This document shows positions 18,698 to 27,824 of a DNA stretch of 64,000 bases, in pieces (within the stretch, counting starts at the first letter, position 1; the number at the start of each line of letters is the position of its first letter). Source of the DNA: Marisimplicoccus framensis_A. GTDB taxonomy: Bacteria; Bacteroidota; Bacteroidia; Flavobacteriales; Flavobacteriaceae. Position numbers and translations under genes: made by a program. The notes below the pieces were generated by a model that saw only the letters and a program-made list of their open reading frames with translations, searched no databases and was not told the DNA's origin. The stretch covers positions 4,377-68,376 of the forward strand of contig JBELLF010000001.1 in the NCBI GenBank assembly GCA_042088875.1, written 5' to 3'.

Positions 18698-19336
18698 CTA
18701 AGGAGACAATAATTTATATTTCCAATTATCTTCTATAAAATTACATAATACTCTATTATGAAGTCTATTCTTCCTGCCTTGCCAAAATTCAATTTGATTT
18801 ATAAATATTTCAATTCCACCCCAGTTATAAGGTCTTTTAAGTTTAGTGTTTTTATTTTGATCAATAAAAGAATTATAGTTTTCTAAAAGAGCTTCATAAC
18901 TATCAATATCATCACTTTGATTGGATATTATAGCAGCAGCTTGACTTTCAAATGGTCTTGAATTAAAGTAATTTTCAGATTCATTAAAAGAAGTTTTTTT
19001 AGCACAACCCCTAATTATAACCTGTCTTTCAAGAGGAGCCCAGTAAAAAGAGGCACAAATATTTTGGTTTTTTTCAAGGGATCTTCCTTTTTTACTGTTA
19101 TAATTTGTAAAAAACACAATACTCCTATCTTTAACTTGCTTCAATAACACAACTCTTGAGGAAGGAAAATTATCTTCATCAATAGTTGAAATTGTCATAG
19201 CATTTGGTTCAATAATTTGATTAGAATTTTCGGCTTCTTTAAACCATTTTATAAAAAAGTCAATAGGATTTTTACCAATGTCGTTTATACTCAATTTATC
19301 TTTATTATATGATTTTCTGTAATTAAATAATTCCAT
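18698..19336 (-). CDS. pdxH: Pyridoxamine 5'-phosphate oxidase
   Basis: FMN enzyme producing pyridoxal phosphate. Conserved blocks include PNAMTISTIDEDNFPSSRVVLL, FFTNYNSKKGRSL, FYWAPLERQVIIRG, SRPFESQAAA and the terminal EFWQGRKNRLHNR...WKYKLLSP. 212 residues, full length. Its start overlaps the pyrB stop by one base (TAATG). Confidence 0.95.
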   Translation of the reverse strand: MELFNYRKSYNKDKLSINDIGKNPIDFFIKWFKEAENSNQIIEPNAMTISTIDEDNFPSSRVVLLKQVKDRSIVFFTNYNSKKGRSLEKNQNICASFYWAPLERQVIIRGCAKKTSFNESENYFNSRPFESQAAAIISNQSDDIDSYEALLENYNSFIDQNKNTKLKRPYNWGGIEIFINQIEFWQGRKNRLHNRVLCNFIEDNWKYKLLSP

Positions 19337-20277
19337 TATTCATTAATTGAGAAATTTAATTTAGAAGCCAATAAATACATTATTGCCATTCTAATAGCAA
19401 CACCATTTTCAACTTGTTCTAAAATAATAGAATTATTTGATTCTACAAGATCAGAGGTAATTTCAACTCCTCTGTTTATAGGTCCAGGATGTAGTATTAA
19501 TATATCTTTTTTGATAGATCTAATTTTATTTGCATCTAAACCAAAAAGTATAGAGTATTCTCTATTATCTGGAAAATATGACTTTATCATTCTTTCTCTT
19601 TGAACTCTAAGAACATTAACAGCATCACACCACCTTAATGCTTTTTGAATGTCTGGTTCAACAGATACATTTAATTTTTCAATATCCTTTGGGACAAGAC
19701 TTAATGGACAAGAAATCTTTATGTTGGCTCCTAATAAATTTAACAAATATAGGTTTGAAAGTGCTACTCTTGAGTGAAGTATATCTCCAACAATTAAAAT
19801 ATTTTTTCCTTTTAGATCTCCAATCTTTTCAAATATTGAGAATGAATCTAGTAATGCCTGTGTTGGGTGTTCGTGAGTACCATCTCCAGCATTAATAATA
19901 CAGGAATCCGTATATTTTGATAGAAGTATAGATGATCCTGGATTAGGATGCCTCAAGACAATCATATCAACTTTCATAGCTAAAATATTATTAACCGTAT
20001 CAATTAAAGATTCACCTTTCTTGACAGACGAGGAAGAGCTTGAAAAATTAATTACATCAGCTCCAAGTCTTTTTTGAGCTAATTCAAAAGAAATTTTAGT
20101 TCTAGTGCTATTTTCAAAAAAAAGATTTGCAATAGTAATATCTCTAAGTGTTGGGACTTTTTTAATAGGTCTGTTTATTACTTCCTTGAAATTAACTGCT
20201 GTATCAAAAATAAGATCAACATCAGTCTTATTTAAAAATTTTATACCATGAAGATGGTCCACACTTAATTCTCTCAT
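19336..20277 (-). CDS. pyrB: Aspartate carbamoyltransferase, catalytic chain
   Basis: Second step of pyrimidine synthesis. Carbamoyl-phosphate motif FENSTRTKISFE, DGTHEHPTQALLD and LHPGPINRGVEI are intact. 313 residues. It directly follows pyrR; no pyrI regulatory chain is adjacent, as expected for the PyrR-linked class. Confidence 0.96.
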   Translation of the reverse strand: MRELSVDHLHGIKFLNKTDVDLIFDTAVNFKEVINRPIKKVPTLRDITIANLFFENSTRTKISFELAQKRLGADVINFSSSSSSVKKGESLIDTVNNILAMKVDMIVLRHPNPGSSILLSKYTDSCIINAGDGTHEHPTQALLDSFSIFEKIGDLKGKNILIVGDILHSRVALSNLYLLNLLGANIKISCPLSLVPKDIEKLNVSVEPDIQKALRWCDAVNVLRVQRERMIKSYFPDNREYSILFGLDANKIRSIKKDILILHPGPINRGVEITSDLVESNNSIILEQVENGVAIRMAIMYLLASKLNFSINE

Positions 20278-20814
20278 CTAACTTTCTATAAAAACTTTAT
20301 TATTAATAGACTTTTTAGCCCATAATACTTTTACTTTGTCCCCTTTAAAAGTATCAATCTTTGTTCCACAATAGTTTGCTTCTATTGGTATTTCTCTCTT
20401 AAATCTTCTATCAACAAGGACAAGGAGTTCAATTGACTTTGGCCTGCCGTAAGAATCTATTGCAGACATAGCTGCCTTAATACTTCTTCCAGTAAAAAGA
20501 ACATCATCTATAAATACAATTCTTTTATTTTCTACAGTGAAATTAATTTGAGTCAAATTTGCTGAAAGAGTTTTATCAGATCTTCTAAAATCATCTCTAA
20601 AAAAAGTGAAATCGAGTATACCACTTTTAATTTTTATATCAGGATGATCAGCTTTAAAAACATTCAAAATTTCATTAAATAAATAGACACCTCTAGGTTG
20701 AAGACCAATTAGAACTGTATTTTGAAAATCTTTATGATTTTCAATTAGTTCATATACTAATCTTGATAAGACTAGATTAATTTTCTTTGAATCTAAAAGT
20801 ATTTTTTTTGGCAT
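20278..20814 (-). CDS. pyrR: PyrR, pyrimidine regulator / uracil phosphoribosyltransferase
   Basis: Phosphoribosyltransferase fold with the PRPP loop RIVFIDDVLFTGRSIKAAM and LIGLQPRGVYL. 178 residues. In Firmicutes PyrR binds a leader hairpin and attenuates pyr operons; here the gap to the upstream terminator is only about 45 bases, with no PyrR-type leader. It may serve mainly as a uracil phosphoribosyltransferase. First gene of pyrR-pyrB-pdxH-sixA-ppk1-ppx. Confidence 0.92.
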   Translation of the reverse strand: MPKKILLDSKKINLVLSRLVYELIENHKDFQNTVLIGLQPRGVYLFNEILNVFKADHPDIKIKSGILDFTFFRDDFRRSDKTLSANLTQINFTVENKRIVFIDDVLFTGRSIKAAMSAIDSYGRPKSIELLVLVDRRFKREIPIEANYCGTKIDTFKGDKVKVLWAKKSINNKVFIES

Positions 20815-20829
20815 TAGTATCTATTAGTA

Positions 20830-20837
20830 CAAAAATA
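20830..20837 (-). promoter_or_regulatory. -7 box of pyrR operon promoter
   Basis: TATTTTTG on the minus strand, an exact TAnnTTTG match, 15 bases before the pyrR ATG. The predicted leader is only about 10 bases. No TTTG at the -33 position. Confidence 0.4.
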
Positions 20838-20860
20838 TAAATTCTACATTATGTCTAGGT

Positions 20861-20893
20861 AAAAAAAAATCCTCATGAATGAGGATTTTTTTT
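20861..20893 (-). terminator. Intrinsic terminator of rpsA
   Basis: Perfect hairpin: AAAATCCTCA and TGAGGATTTT around a 4-base loop, flanked by A and T runs, 3 bases after the rpsA stop. It is the only strong stem-plus-T-run that I see outside the rnpB end, and it separates rpsA from the pyrR operon. Confidence 0.9.
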
Positions 20894-20895
20894 AA

Positions 20896-22677
20896 TTATT
20901 CTTCTTCAGAATCAATATCATCTATTTTATTGTCATCAGGTATATCCGGAGATAAATCTTTATGTGTTAATAAATGAGAAACAACCACTCTTTTAAATTC
21001 TTTACTAAACTCAATAACTTTAAAATCTACCTTATCTCCTTTTGAAAGCTTAGAACCATCTATTTTATCAAGATGTTTAGTAGGACAAAAAGCAGATATA
21101 TCTTCATTAAAATTTATTATGGCACCTTTATCAATAACTTCAGACACCTTAGAATTATGAATTGTATCTAAAGCAAAATCTTTTTTATATATATCCCATG
21201 GATTAGGTATAGTCTGTTTGTGTCCAAGACTAAGTTTTCTTCCCTCAACATCAAGATCAAGAATGACAACTTCAATATTGTCGTTAAGTGCCAAAAATTC
21301 TGAAGGATGTTTGATCTTTTTTGTCCAAGATAAATCAGATATATAAATTAAACCATCTATACCTTCTTGAAGCTCAATAAATACTCCAAAGTTTGTAAAA
21401 TTTCTAACAGATCCAGTATGTTTTGAGCCTACCGGAAATTTTTTAGTAATATCAGTCCAAGGATCTTCAGTTAACTGTTTAATTCCTAAAGACATTTTTC
21501 TAGATTCTCTATCAAGTGTTAGAACTACAGCCTCAATTTCATCTCCAATTTTTACAAAATCTTGCGCACTTCTCAAATGGGTTGACCATGACATCTCAGA
21601 AACATGTACTAAACCTTCAATGCCTTCATCAACTTCAATAAATGCACCATAATCTGCAATTACAACTACTTTACCTTTTAATTTAGAACCTTCTTTAACA
21701 TCATCACCGAGTTTATCCCATGGATGATCAGTTAATTGTTTAAGACCTAATTGAATTTTAGATTTGTCATCATCAAAATCTAATATTACGACTTTAATAG
21801 TTTGGTCTAGTTCTAAGATCTCAGATGGATGATTTATTCTACTCCATGACAAATCTGTAATATGAATCAGGCCATCAACGCCTCCTAAATCAACAAATAC
21901 TCCATATGAAGTCATATTTTTTACTGTTCCTTCCAAAACTTGCCCTTTCTCAAGCTGACCAATAATTCCTTTCTTTTGCTCCTCAATATCAGCTTCAATT
22001 AATGCTTTGTGGGATACAACTACATTCTTAAACTCGTGATTAATTTTAACCACTTTAAAATCCATGTTTTTATTGGTATATTGATCATAATCTCTTATTG
22101 GCTTGACATCGATTTGAGAACCAGGAAGAAAGGCTTCTATACCAAAAACATCAACAATCATTCCACCTTTTGTTCTACACTTTACAAAGCCCTGAACAAC
22201 TTCACCTGAATCATAGGCTGCATTCACTCTATCCCAAGCTTTAATAACTCTTGCTTTTCTGTGAGAAAGAACTAATTGACCAGACTTATCTTCTCTTGTA
22301 TCTACAATTACTTCAACTTTATCACCAAGTTTTAGATCAGGATTATATCTAAACTCATTTTTTGAAATTACTCCTTCTGACTTAGCATTTATATCAATAA
22401 TGATGTCTTTCTCTGTCATATGAATTACTTCACCTAATATGATATTATCATCTGAGGTATCTACAAAATTTTTTTCAACTAACTTTTCAAATTCTTTTAT
22501 TTGTTTTTCATCTAGTTCATCAATACCTTCCTTGTACTGATGCCAATTAAAATTAGATAGAAAATCATCTTGAGTTTCAACTTTTTTTGTTGATTTTTTT
22601 TCAGAAGCTACTACTGGAGTTTTTGTTTGTGTATCTGACACTTCAGATTTAACTTTTTCAATATTATCTTCGCTCAT
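20896..22677 (-). CDS. rpsA: 30S ribosomal protein S1
   Basis: mRNA-binding ribosomal protein with six S1 repeats, starting at about residues 65, 145, 230, 315, 400 and 490; the third to fifth (for example GVFVDLGGVDGLIHITDLSW, GAFIEVDEGIEGLVHVSEMS) are best conserved. N-terminal region is charged and low complexity; the tail is acidic. 593 residues from ATG 22677. An in-frame TTG at 22686 falls inside the -7 promoter box, so ATG is preferred. Downstream of cmk but with its own promoter. Confidence 0.95.
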   Translation of the reverse strand: MSEDNIEKVKSEVSDTQTKTPVVASEKKSTKKVETQDDFLSNFNWHQYKEGIDELDEKQIKEFEKLVEKNFVDTSDDNIILGEVIHMTEKDIIIDINAKSEGVISKNEFRYNPDLKLGDKVEVIVDTREDKSGQLVLSHRKARVIKAWDRVNAAYDSGEVVQGFVKCRTKGGMIVDVFGIEAFLPGSQIDVKPIRDYDQYTNKNMDFKVVKINHEFKNVVVSHKALIEADIEEQKKGIIGQLEKGQVLEGTVKNMTSYGVFVDLGGVDGLIHITDLSWSRINHPSEILELDQTIKVVILDFDDDKSKIQLGLKQLTDHPWDKLGDDVKEGSKLKGKVVVIADYGAFIEVDEGIEGLVHVSEMSWSTHLRSAQDFVKIGDEIEAVVLTLDRESRKMSLGIKQLTEDPWTDITKKFPVGSKHTGSVRNFTNFGVFIELQEGIDGLIYISDLSWTKKIKHPSEFLALNDNIEVVILDLDVEGRKLSLGHKQTIPNPWDIYKKDFALDTIHNSKVSEVIDKGAIINFNEDISAFCPTKHLDKIDGSKLSKGDKVDFKVIEFSKEFKRVVVSHLLTHKDLSPDIPDDNKIDDIDSEEE

Positions 22678-22683
22678 AGTGCG

Positions 22684-22714
22684 CAAAAATATAATTTATT
22701 AATTTATTGACAAA
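22684..22714 (-). promoter_or_regulatory. rpsA promoter, canonical Bacteroidota type
   Basis: TTTG (minus strand, + coordinates 22711-22714), exactly 19 bases, then TATTTTTG (22684-22691). This is the consensus layout of the Bacteroidota housekeeping sigma factor. Transcription would start within a few bases of ATG 22677, giving an almost leaderless message for S1 itself. Confidence 0.75.
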
Positions 22715-22737
22715 GATTAGTTATGTTTTTTATCAAA

Positions 22738-23382
22738 CTAAATAATTATTTTTTCAAGTATTTCTTCAAACACCTGGTCGATAGTTAGATAACTTACATC
22801 AATTACATGAGCGTCTTCAGCTTTTTTTAGTGGAGCAATATCTCTAGTAGAGTCTATATTATCTCTTTCTTTTATCTCTTTTTCAATTGATTCAATTTTT
22901 ACACTTTCATCGTTTATTTCCTTATGACGTCTTTTAGCTCTAATTTCAGGAATAGCATACAAAAAGAACTTATAATCTGCATCAGGAAATACAACAGTTC
23001 CAATATCCCTTCCATCAACAACTATAGAATTTAACTTAGATGATTTTCTTAATAGATTATAAACAAAGTTTCTTATTTCAGGTTTTTTTGCATATTCACT
23101 AACATTTACTGATACCTTATGACCTCTTATTTTTGATGTTACATCTTCACCATTTAAAAAGATTGAAAAACTATCATTTTTAATTTTTTGAGAAATATCA
23201 ATTGTACTGAAAATATCCTCTCCTAATGTTTCTTTTGGGTTTATTTGATTTCTAATTAAATAAAGGGTTATTGCCCTGTAATAAGCACCTGAATCTCTAT
23301 AATTAATATTTAACTTTTTAGCAATTTTCTTTGCTTGAGTACTTTTGCCTGTAGAGGCTTCACCATCAATTGCTATTATCAT
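22738..23382 (-). CDS. cmk: Cytidylate kinase
   Basis: Phosphorylates CMP/dCMP. P-loop GEASTGKSTQAKKIA, YRDSGAYYRAIT, and VDGRDIGTVVFPDADYKFFL are typical. 214 residues. Follows lon by 5 bases, so probably co-transcribed with it; the rpsA gene downstream has its own promoter. Confidence 0.94.
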   Translation of the reverse strand: MIIAIDGEASTGKSTQAKKIAKKLNINYRDSGAYYRAITLYLIRNQINPKETLGEDIFSTIDISQKIKNDSFSIFLNGEDVTSKIRGHKVSVNVSEYAKKPEIRNFVYNLLRKSSKLNSIVVDGRDIGTVVFPDADYKFFLYAIPEIRAKRRHKEINDESVKIESIEKEIKERDNIDSTRDIAPLKKAEDAHVIDVSYLTIDQVFEEILEKIII

Positions 23383-23387
23383 AAAAA

Positions 23388-25841
23388 TTAATTTATATTT
23401 TTTGGATTTAAGACCTTTCTATTTGTAAGAGAGTGTGATATTACATCACTCATGTTATTAACGTATATAAAGTTTAAACCCTTAAGATATTTTTGATCTA
23501 TTTCTTCAATATCCTTTTTATTATATGAACTTAAAATAATTTCCTTAATATTTGCTCTTTTAGCAGCCAAAATCTTTTCTTTAATTCCCCCTACAGGAAG
23601 AACCTTTCCTCTTAGAGTAATCTCACCGGTCATAGCAATATTCTTTTTAACTCTTTTTTGAGTAAATAATGAGACAAGGGATGTAAGTATGGTTATACCT
23701 GCGCTTGGACCGTCTTTAGGAGTTGCTCCCTCAGGAACGTGAATATGTATATTATATTTTGAGTAGTCAATTTCTTTATTGATTCCAAGATCTTGGTAAT
23801 TAGATTTAATATACTCTAATGCAATAACGGCAGATTCCTTCATTATTTTTCCAAGGTTACCTGTAATTGACAGGTTTCCTTTACCCTCTGATAATGATGA
23901 TTCAATGAATAAAATTTCACCACCTACAGAAGTCCATGCAAGACCTGTAACAACTCCAGCAAAATTATTATTTTCATATTTATCTCTAAAAAATTTCTGA
24001 GGTCCTAATACATCTTTTAAATAATTTTCGTCATTGTAGTCGTTCAAATTAGAATTTGAAACAATATTTTTAGCTCTGTTTCTAATAAGCTTAGCAATTT
24101 GTTTCTCAAGATTTCTAACCCCAGATTCTCTTGTGTAGCCACTAATAATCTCTTTGATATTTTTATTAGATATTTTAAAATCAGAAGAATTCATTCCGTG
24201 CTCAGACAACTGTTTTTTAATCAAAAACTTATTTGCAATTGAGACTTTTTCTTCAGATGTATACCCAGACACGTTAATTAGCTCCATTCTATCAAGTAAA
24301 GCAGGATGCATTGTTGATAGGTTATTAGCTGTTGCGACAAACATTACTTTCGAAAGGTCATAACCTATTTCTAAGAAATTATCATGAAAAGAACTATTTT
24401 GTTCAGGATCAAGCAACTCTAACAAAGCAGATGAAGGATCACCCTGTGAACCACTTGAAATCTTATCAATTTCATCTAAAACAAATACAGGATTAGATGT
24501 ACCTGATTTTCTTATACTTTGTATAATTCTTCCAGGCATTGCTCCAATGTATGTCTTTCTGTGTCCTCTAATTTCAGCTTCATCTCTTAATCCACCCAGC
24601 GAAACTCTAACATACTCTCTGTTTATTGATTTAGCTATAGATTTACCAAGTGAAGTTTTACCTACACCAGGAGGACCATATAAACATAATATTGGTGACT
24701 TCATATCTTTTCTTAATTTAAGAACAGCTAAATACTCTATTATTCTTTTTTTTACATCCTCTAGCCCAAAATGATCATTATCTAAAATTTTTTGGGCTTT
24801 TTCCAAGTCAAAACTATCTTCAGAGTAATTTTCCCATGGCAGATCAACTAATAAGTCCAAATAGTTTCTTTGAACAGAATATTCTGCAACCTGAGAGTTC
24901 ATCCTCTTTAGTTTAGATAACTCTTTTTCAAAATGATTTTTTGTTTCTTCACTCCAATTTTTATCTTTTGACTTATTTATCAATTCTTGAATATCTTCAT
25001 GATATGAATTTTCCCCAAGCTCCTCTTGAATTGTTTTCATCTGCTGCTGCAAATAATATTCTCTTTGCTGCTGATCTAAATCATTCCTTACTTTTGATTG
25101 TATATCGTTTTTTAAAGCGAGTTTTTCATATTCTAGATTTAAGAATTTAAGGGATTTCATAGCTCTATTCTGGATACTTGTACTTTCAAGTAGCTCTTGT
25201 TTCTCTTTGACACTAATGTTCATATTTGAGGAAACAAAATTGATCAAGAATGAAGAACTATGAATATTTCTAATTGCAAATGATGCATCTGATGGAATGT
25301 TAGGGTTTTCTTTTATAATTTTTAGAGCTATATCCTTTATAGCATCTATTGTTGCAGATAATTTACTATTTGATTTTTTTAATGCCTCATCAGAGACAGG
25401 ATCAACAGTTGCTTGAATGTAAGGATCAGTTTTAACAATAGACTTAATCTTGAATCTTTTTTTTCCTTGTAAAATAACAGTTGTATTTCCATCGGGCATT
25501 TTTAAAACCCTTAATATTTTTGCTACAGTACCTACTTCAAATATATTTTCTACGCCAGGGTTTTCATCATTAATATTTCTTTGAGCTACAACTCCAATTA
25601 ATTTACTAGACTTATTAGCATCTTTAATAAGTTTAATGGATTTATCCCTACCTGCATTTATTGGAATAACTACACCAGGAAAAAGTACTGTATTTGTAAG
25701 AGGAAGTATTGGTAATACATCAGGTAGACTTTCTTTTTCAAGTGCCTCTTCATCTTCATTTGTCATTAATGGAATAAAATCAGATTCCTCACTAATATCA
25801 TCAAATGACATTTTGTCTATATTATTAAAAATAATGCTCAT
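23388..25841 (-). CDS. lon: ATP-dependent protease Lon
   Basis: AAA+ protease for damaged and regulatory proteins. N-terminal LON substrate domain (LPILPLTNTVLFPGVVIPI), coiled helical region, Walker A GPPGVGKTS, Walker B in FVLDEIDK, and the C-terminal serine/lysine protease with Ser713 in KDGPSAG and a lysine near 756 in GGIKEKILAAKRA. 817 residues, full length with an acidic N-terminal extension of about 40 residues. Confidence 0.96.
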   Translation of the reverse strand: MSIIFNNIDKMSFDDISEESDFIPLMTNEDEEALEKESLPDVLPILPLTNTVLFPGVVIPINAGRDKSIKLIKDANKSSKLIGVVAQRNINDENPGVENIFEVGTVAKILRVLKMPDGNTTVILQGKKRFKIKSIVKTDPYIQATVDPVSDEALKKSNSKLSATIDAIKDIALKIIKENPNIPSDASFAIRNIHSSSFLINFVSSNMNISVKEKQELLESTSIQNRAMKSLKFLNLEYEKLALKNDIQSKVRNDLDQQQREYYLQQQMKTIQEELGENSYHEDIQELINKSKDKNWSEETKNHFEKELSKLKRMNSQVAEYSVQRNYLDLLVDLPWENYSEDSFDLEKAQKILDNDHFGLEDVKKRIIEYLAVLKLRKDMKSPILCLYGPPGVGKTSLGKSIAKSINREYVRVSLGGLRDEAEIRGHRKTYIGAMPGRIIQSIRKSGTSNPVFVLDEIDKISSGSQGDPSSALLELLDPEQNSSFHDNFLEIGYDLSKVMFVATANNLSTMHPALLDRMELINVSGYTSEEKVSIANKFLIKKQLSEHGMNSSDFKISNKNIKEIISGYTRESGVRNLEKQIAKLIRNRAKNIVSNSNLNDYNDENYLKDVLGPQKFFRDKYENNNFAGVVTGLAWTSVGGEILFIESSLSEGKGNLSITGNLGKIMKESAVIALEYIKSNYQDLGINKEIDYSKYNIHIHVPEGATPKDGPSAGITILTSLVSLFTQKRVKKNIAMTGEITLRGKVLPVGGIKEKILAAKRANIKEIILSSYNKKDIEEIDQKYLKGLNFIYVNNMSDVISHSLTNRKVLNPKNIN

Positions 25842-25943
25842 TTAAAATTATTTATGGTCATTATGTCAGAAAATCTAGATGTCAGTTCATATAATTGAAT
25901 TGATGAAGTTCTTAAAATAATCACAATTAAATATGGACAAAAG

Positions 25944-27266
25944 CTATGCCAACTTACTTTTGTCAATTCTAGGAACCCTAATCAATAATAATGCTCCAAC
26001 AAAAAAGAAAAACATAAAAATTAAAACTGAGAATCTAACTGAGCCTGTTAATTGAGCAGAAAAGGCATAGAAAAGCAAACCAAAGAAAATACCTATTTTT
26101 TCAGTTACATCATAAAAACTAAAAAATGATGTTGTGTCTTTTGTTTCGGGAATAAATAGTGAAAAAGTAGCTCTTGCAACAGTTTGCGTACCTCCCATTA
26201 ACAGTCCAACAAGACCTGCAATCATATAAAATTGACTTGGAGTTTCAATATAAAAAGCATATAGACACACTAATGACCAAAGAAATATTGCAAAAATAAG
26301 TACTAAAATGTTTCCAAATTTTTGAGCCAATTTTGTAAAACTATATGCTCCACCAATTGCAACAATCTGAATAAGTAAAATGCTAATTATAAGACCAGCT
26401 GTTTGTTCATTTGTACTTGGCCATTGAATTTCAGTTACTCCAAAGTAAGATGCAATATAAAGTACAGTTTGAAGAGAAAATGAAAAAATGAAAAATGCTA
26501 ATAAGAATCTCGTAAACCTTTTACTAGATCTAATAACTTTATAAACGCCCCTTAACTCTTTAAATCCATTCCAAATAATATTTTTTGGAATATTTATCTC
26601 CCTATTTCCTCTAGGTAAATGATAAAAAGAGTATTGACTAAAACACAACCACCACAAACCAGTTAACGCAAAAGACATCTTCATGGCATTTTTATCAGAG
26701 CTAAACCCAAAATCTTCATAGAAATAAATCATTATAAGATTTATCAAGAGAAGTATAACACTTCCTATATACCCCATTGTAAATCCTCTAGCACTTACCA
26801 TATTTGTTTGTTTGGGAAAAGTAATATCATTCAAATATGAATTATAATAGACCAGACTACCCCAGTATCCAAGTAATGATAGTAAATATAGTATAAGACT
26901 GAACTCTATATTTTCTAATTCAAACCAATATAGTCCGATACATGAAAAAGAGCCCATGTAAACAAAAAACTTCATAAAAATTTTTTTATTACCTATATAA
27001 TCGGCTATACCACTAAGCATAGGTGATATAAATGCAATTAAAAGGAAACAAATTCCTGAAAGAAGACTAATTAAGGTGTCTTTGTTTACGTCTATACTGA
27101 ATATCATAATTGAACTGACATCAGAAAAAACATATGTAGAGTAATATATTGGAAAAATTGCTGAAGAAATAACTAACGAATAAACTGAGTTTGCCCAATC
27201 ATATATTGTCCATGCACCAATCAATTTTTTACTTCCTTTGGGATGGTCGGTTTTTTTATTTAGCAT
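25944..27266 (-). CDS. MFS transporter, UMF1 type
   Basis: Integral membrane protein with about twelve predicted segments, 440 residues. The start GAWTIYDWANSVYSLVISSAI is the UMF1 signature (related to the vacuolar Atg22 group), and the C-terminal half contains LLMGGTQTVARATFSLFIPE, also typical. Substrate unknown; amino acids or small solutes are plausible from the eukaryotic relatives. Stands alone, divergent from msrB. Confidence 0.85.
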   Translation of the reverse strand: MLNKKTDHPKGSKKLIGAWTIYDWANSVYSLVISSAIFPIYYSTYVFSDVSSIMIFSIDVNKDTLISLLSGICFLLIAFISPMLSGIADYIGNKKIFMKFFVYMGSFSCIGLYWFELENIEFSLILYLLSLLGYWGSLVYYNSYLNDITFPKQTNMVSARGFTMGYIGSVILLLINLIMIYFYEDFGFSSDKNAMKMSFALTGLWWLCFSQYSFYHLPRGNREINIPKNIIWNGFKELRGVYKVIRSSKRFTRFLLAFFIFSFSLQTVLYIASYFGVTEIQWPSTNEQTAGLIISILLIQIVAIGGAYSFTKLAQKFGNILVLIFAIFLWSLVCLYAFYIETPSQFYMIAGLVGLLMGGTQTVARATFSLFIPETKDTTSFFSFYDVTEKIGIFFGLLFYAFSAQLTGSVRFSVLIFMFFFFVGALLLIRVPRIDKSKLA

Positions 27267-27311
27267 AAATTTAAATGATTGACAAAGTAAGTAAATAAAT
27301 TAAAAGATATA

Positions 27312-27319
27312 TATATTTG
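27312..27319 (+). promoter_or_regulatory. -7 box of msrB-lpd promoter
   Basis: TATATTTG, an exact TAnnTTTG match, 13 bases before the msrB ATG. No TTTG at the usual distance upstream. Confidence 0.4.
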
Positions 27320-27332
27320 TCAAAAAATATAG

Positions 27333-27824
27333 ATGTACTTAAAATTGCACTTATTTGGACTAGTTTTTTTTAGTTTTACACTATTAAACTGCCAAACAAA
27401 ATTAGATAAAGAAGAACCTAAAATAACCTATAAAGTGAATAAATCAGAAGAAGAGTGGAAAGAAGAATTATCTCCTGAAGAATTTGAGATATTAAGAAAT
27501 GCGGGTACTGAAAGACCCCATACTGGAATATATAATATGCATTTTGAAGATGGGGTTTATGTATGCAAGGGATGCGGACAACCTTTATTTAAGAGCGGAA
27601 GTAAGTTTGTGTCTGATTGTGGTTGGCCTAGCTATGAAGGAGCAATTCCAGGAGCAATTGTCTACAAAAAAGATACAAGTTTAGGAATGATTAGAACTGA
27701 AATTTTATGTTCTAACTGTGGAGGGCATCAAGGTCATGTCTTTGATGACGGTCCAACTGCAACTGGTAAAAGATATTGTGTGAATTCTGCGAGTATAAAT
27801 TTTATAAACAATAAAAAGAAATGA
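27333..27824 (+). CDS. msrB: Peptide-methionine (R)-S-oxide reductase, lipoprotein
   Basis: Repairs oxidised methionine; here exported, since the N terminus is a lipoprotein signal with lipobox TLLNC (Cys20). Zinc-binding pairs CKGC and CSNC, a cysteine in SDCGWPSY and the catalytic cysteine in KRYCVNSASINF are intact. 163 residues. The lpd start overlaps its end by 4 bases. Confidence 0.94.
   Translation: MYLKLHLFGLVFFSFTLLNCQTKLDKEEPKITYKVNKSEEEWKEELSPEEFEILRNAGTERPHTGIYNMHFEDGVYVCKGCGQPLFKSGSKFVSDCGWPSYEGAIPGAIVYKKDTSLGMIRTEILCSNCGGHQGHVFDDGPTATGKRYCVNSASINFINNKKK

Noticed and set aside
25936..25964. Inverted repeat GACAAAAG/CTTTTGTC at the end of the MFS gene, as a terminator
   Set aside because: Eight-pair stem with a 13-base loop but no T run following on the minus strand; it also overlaps the stop codon. 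Not convincing.
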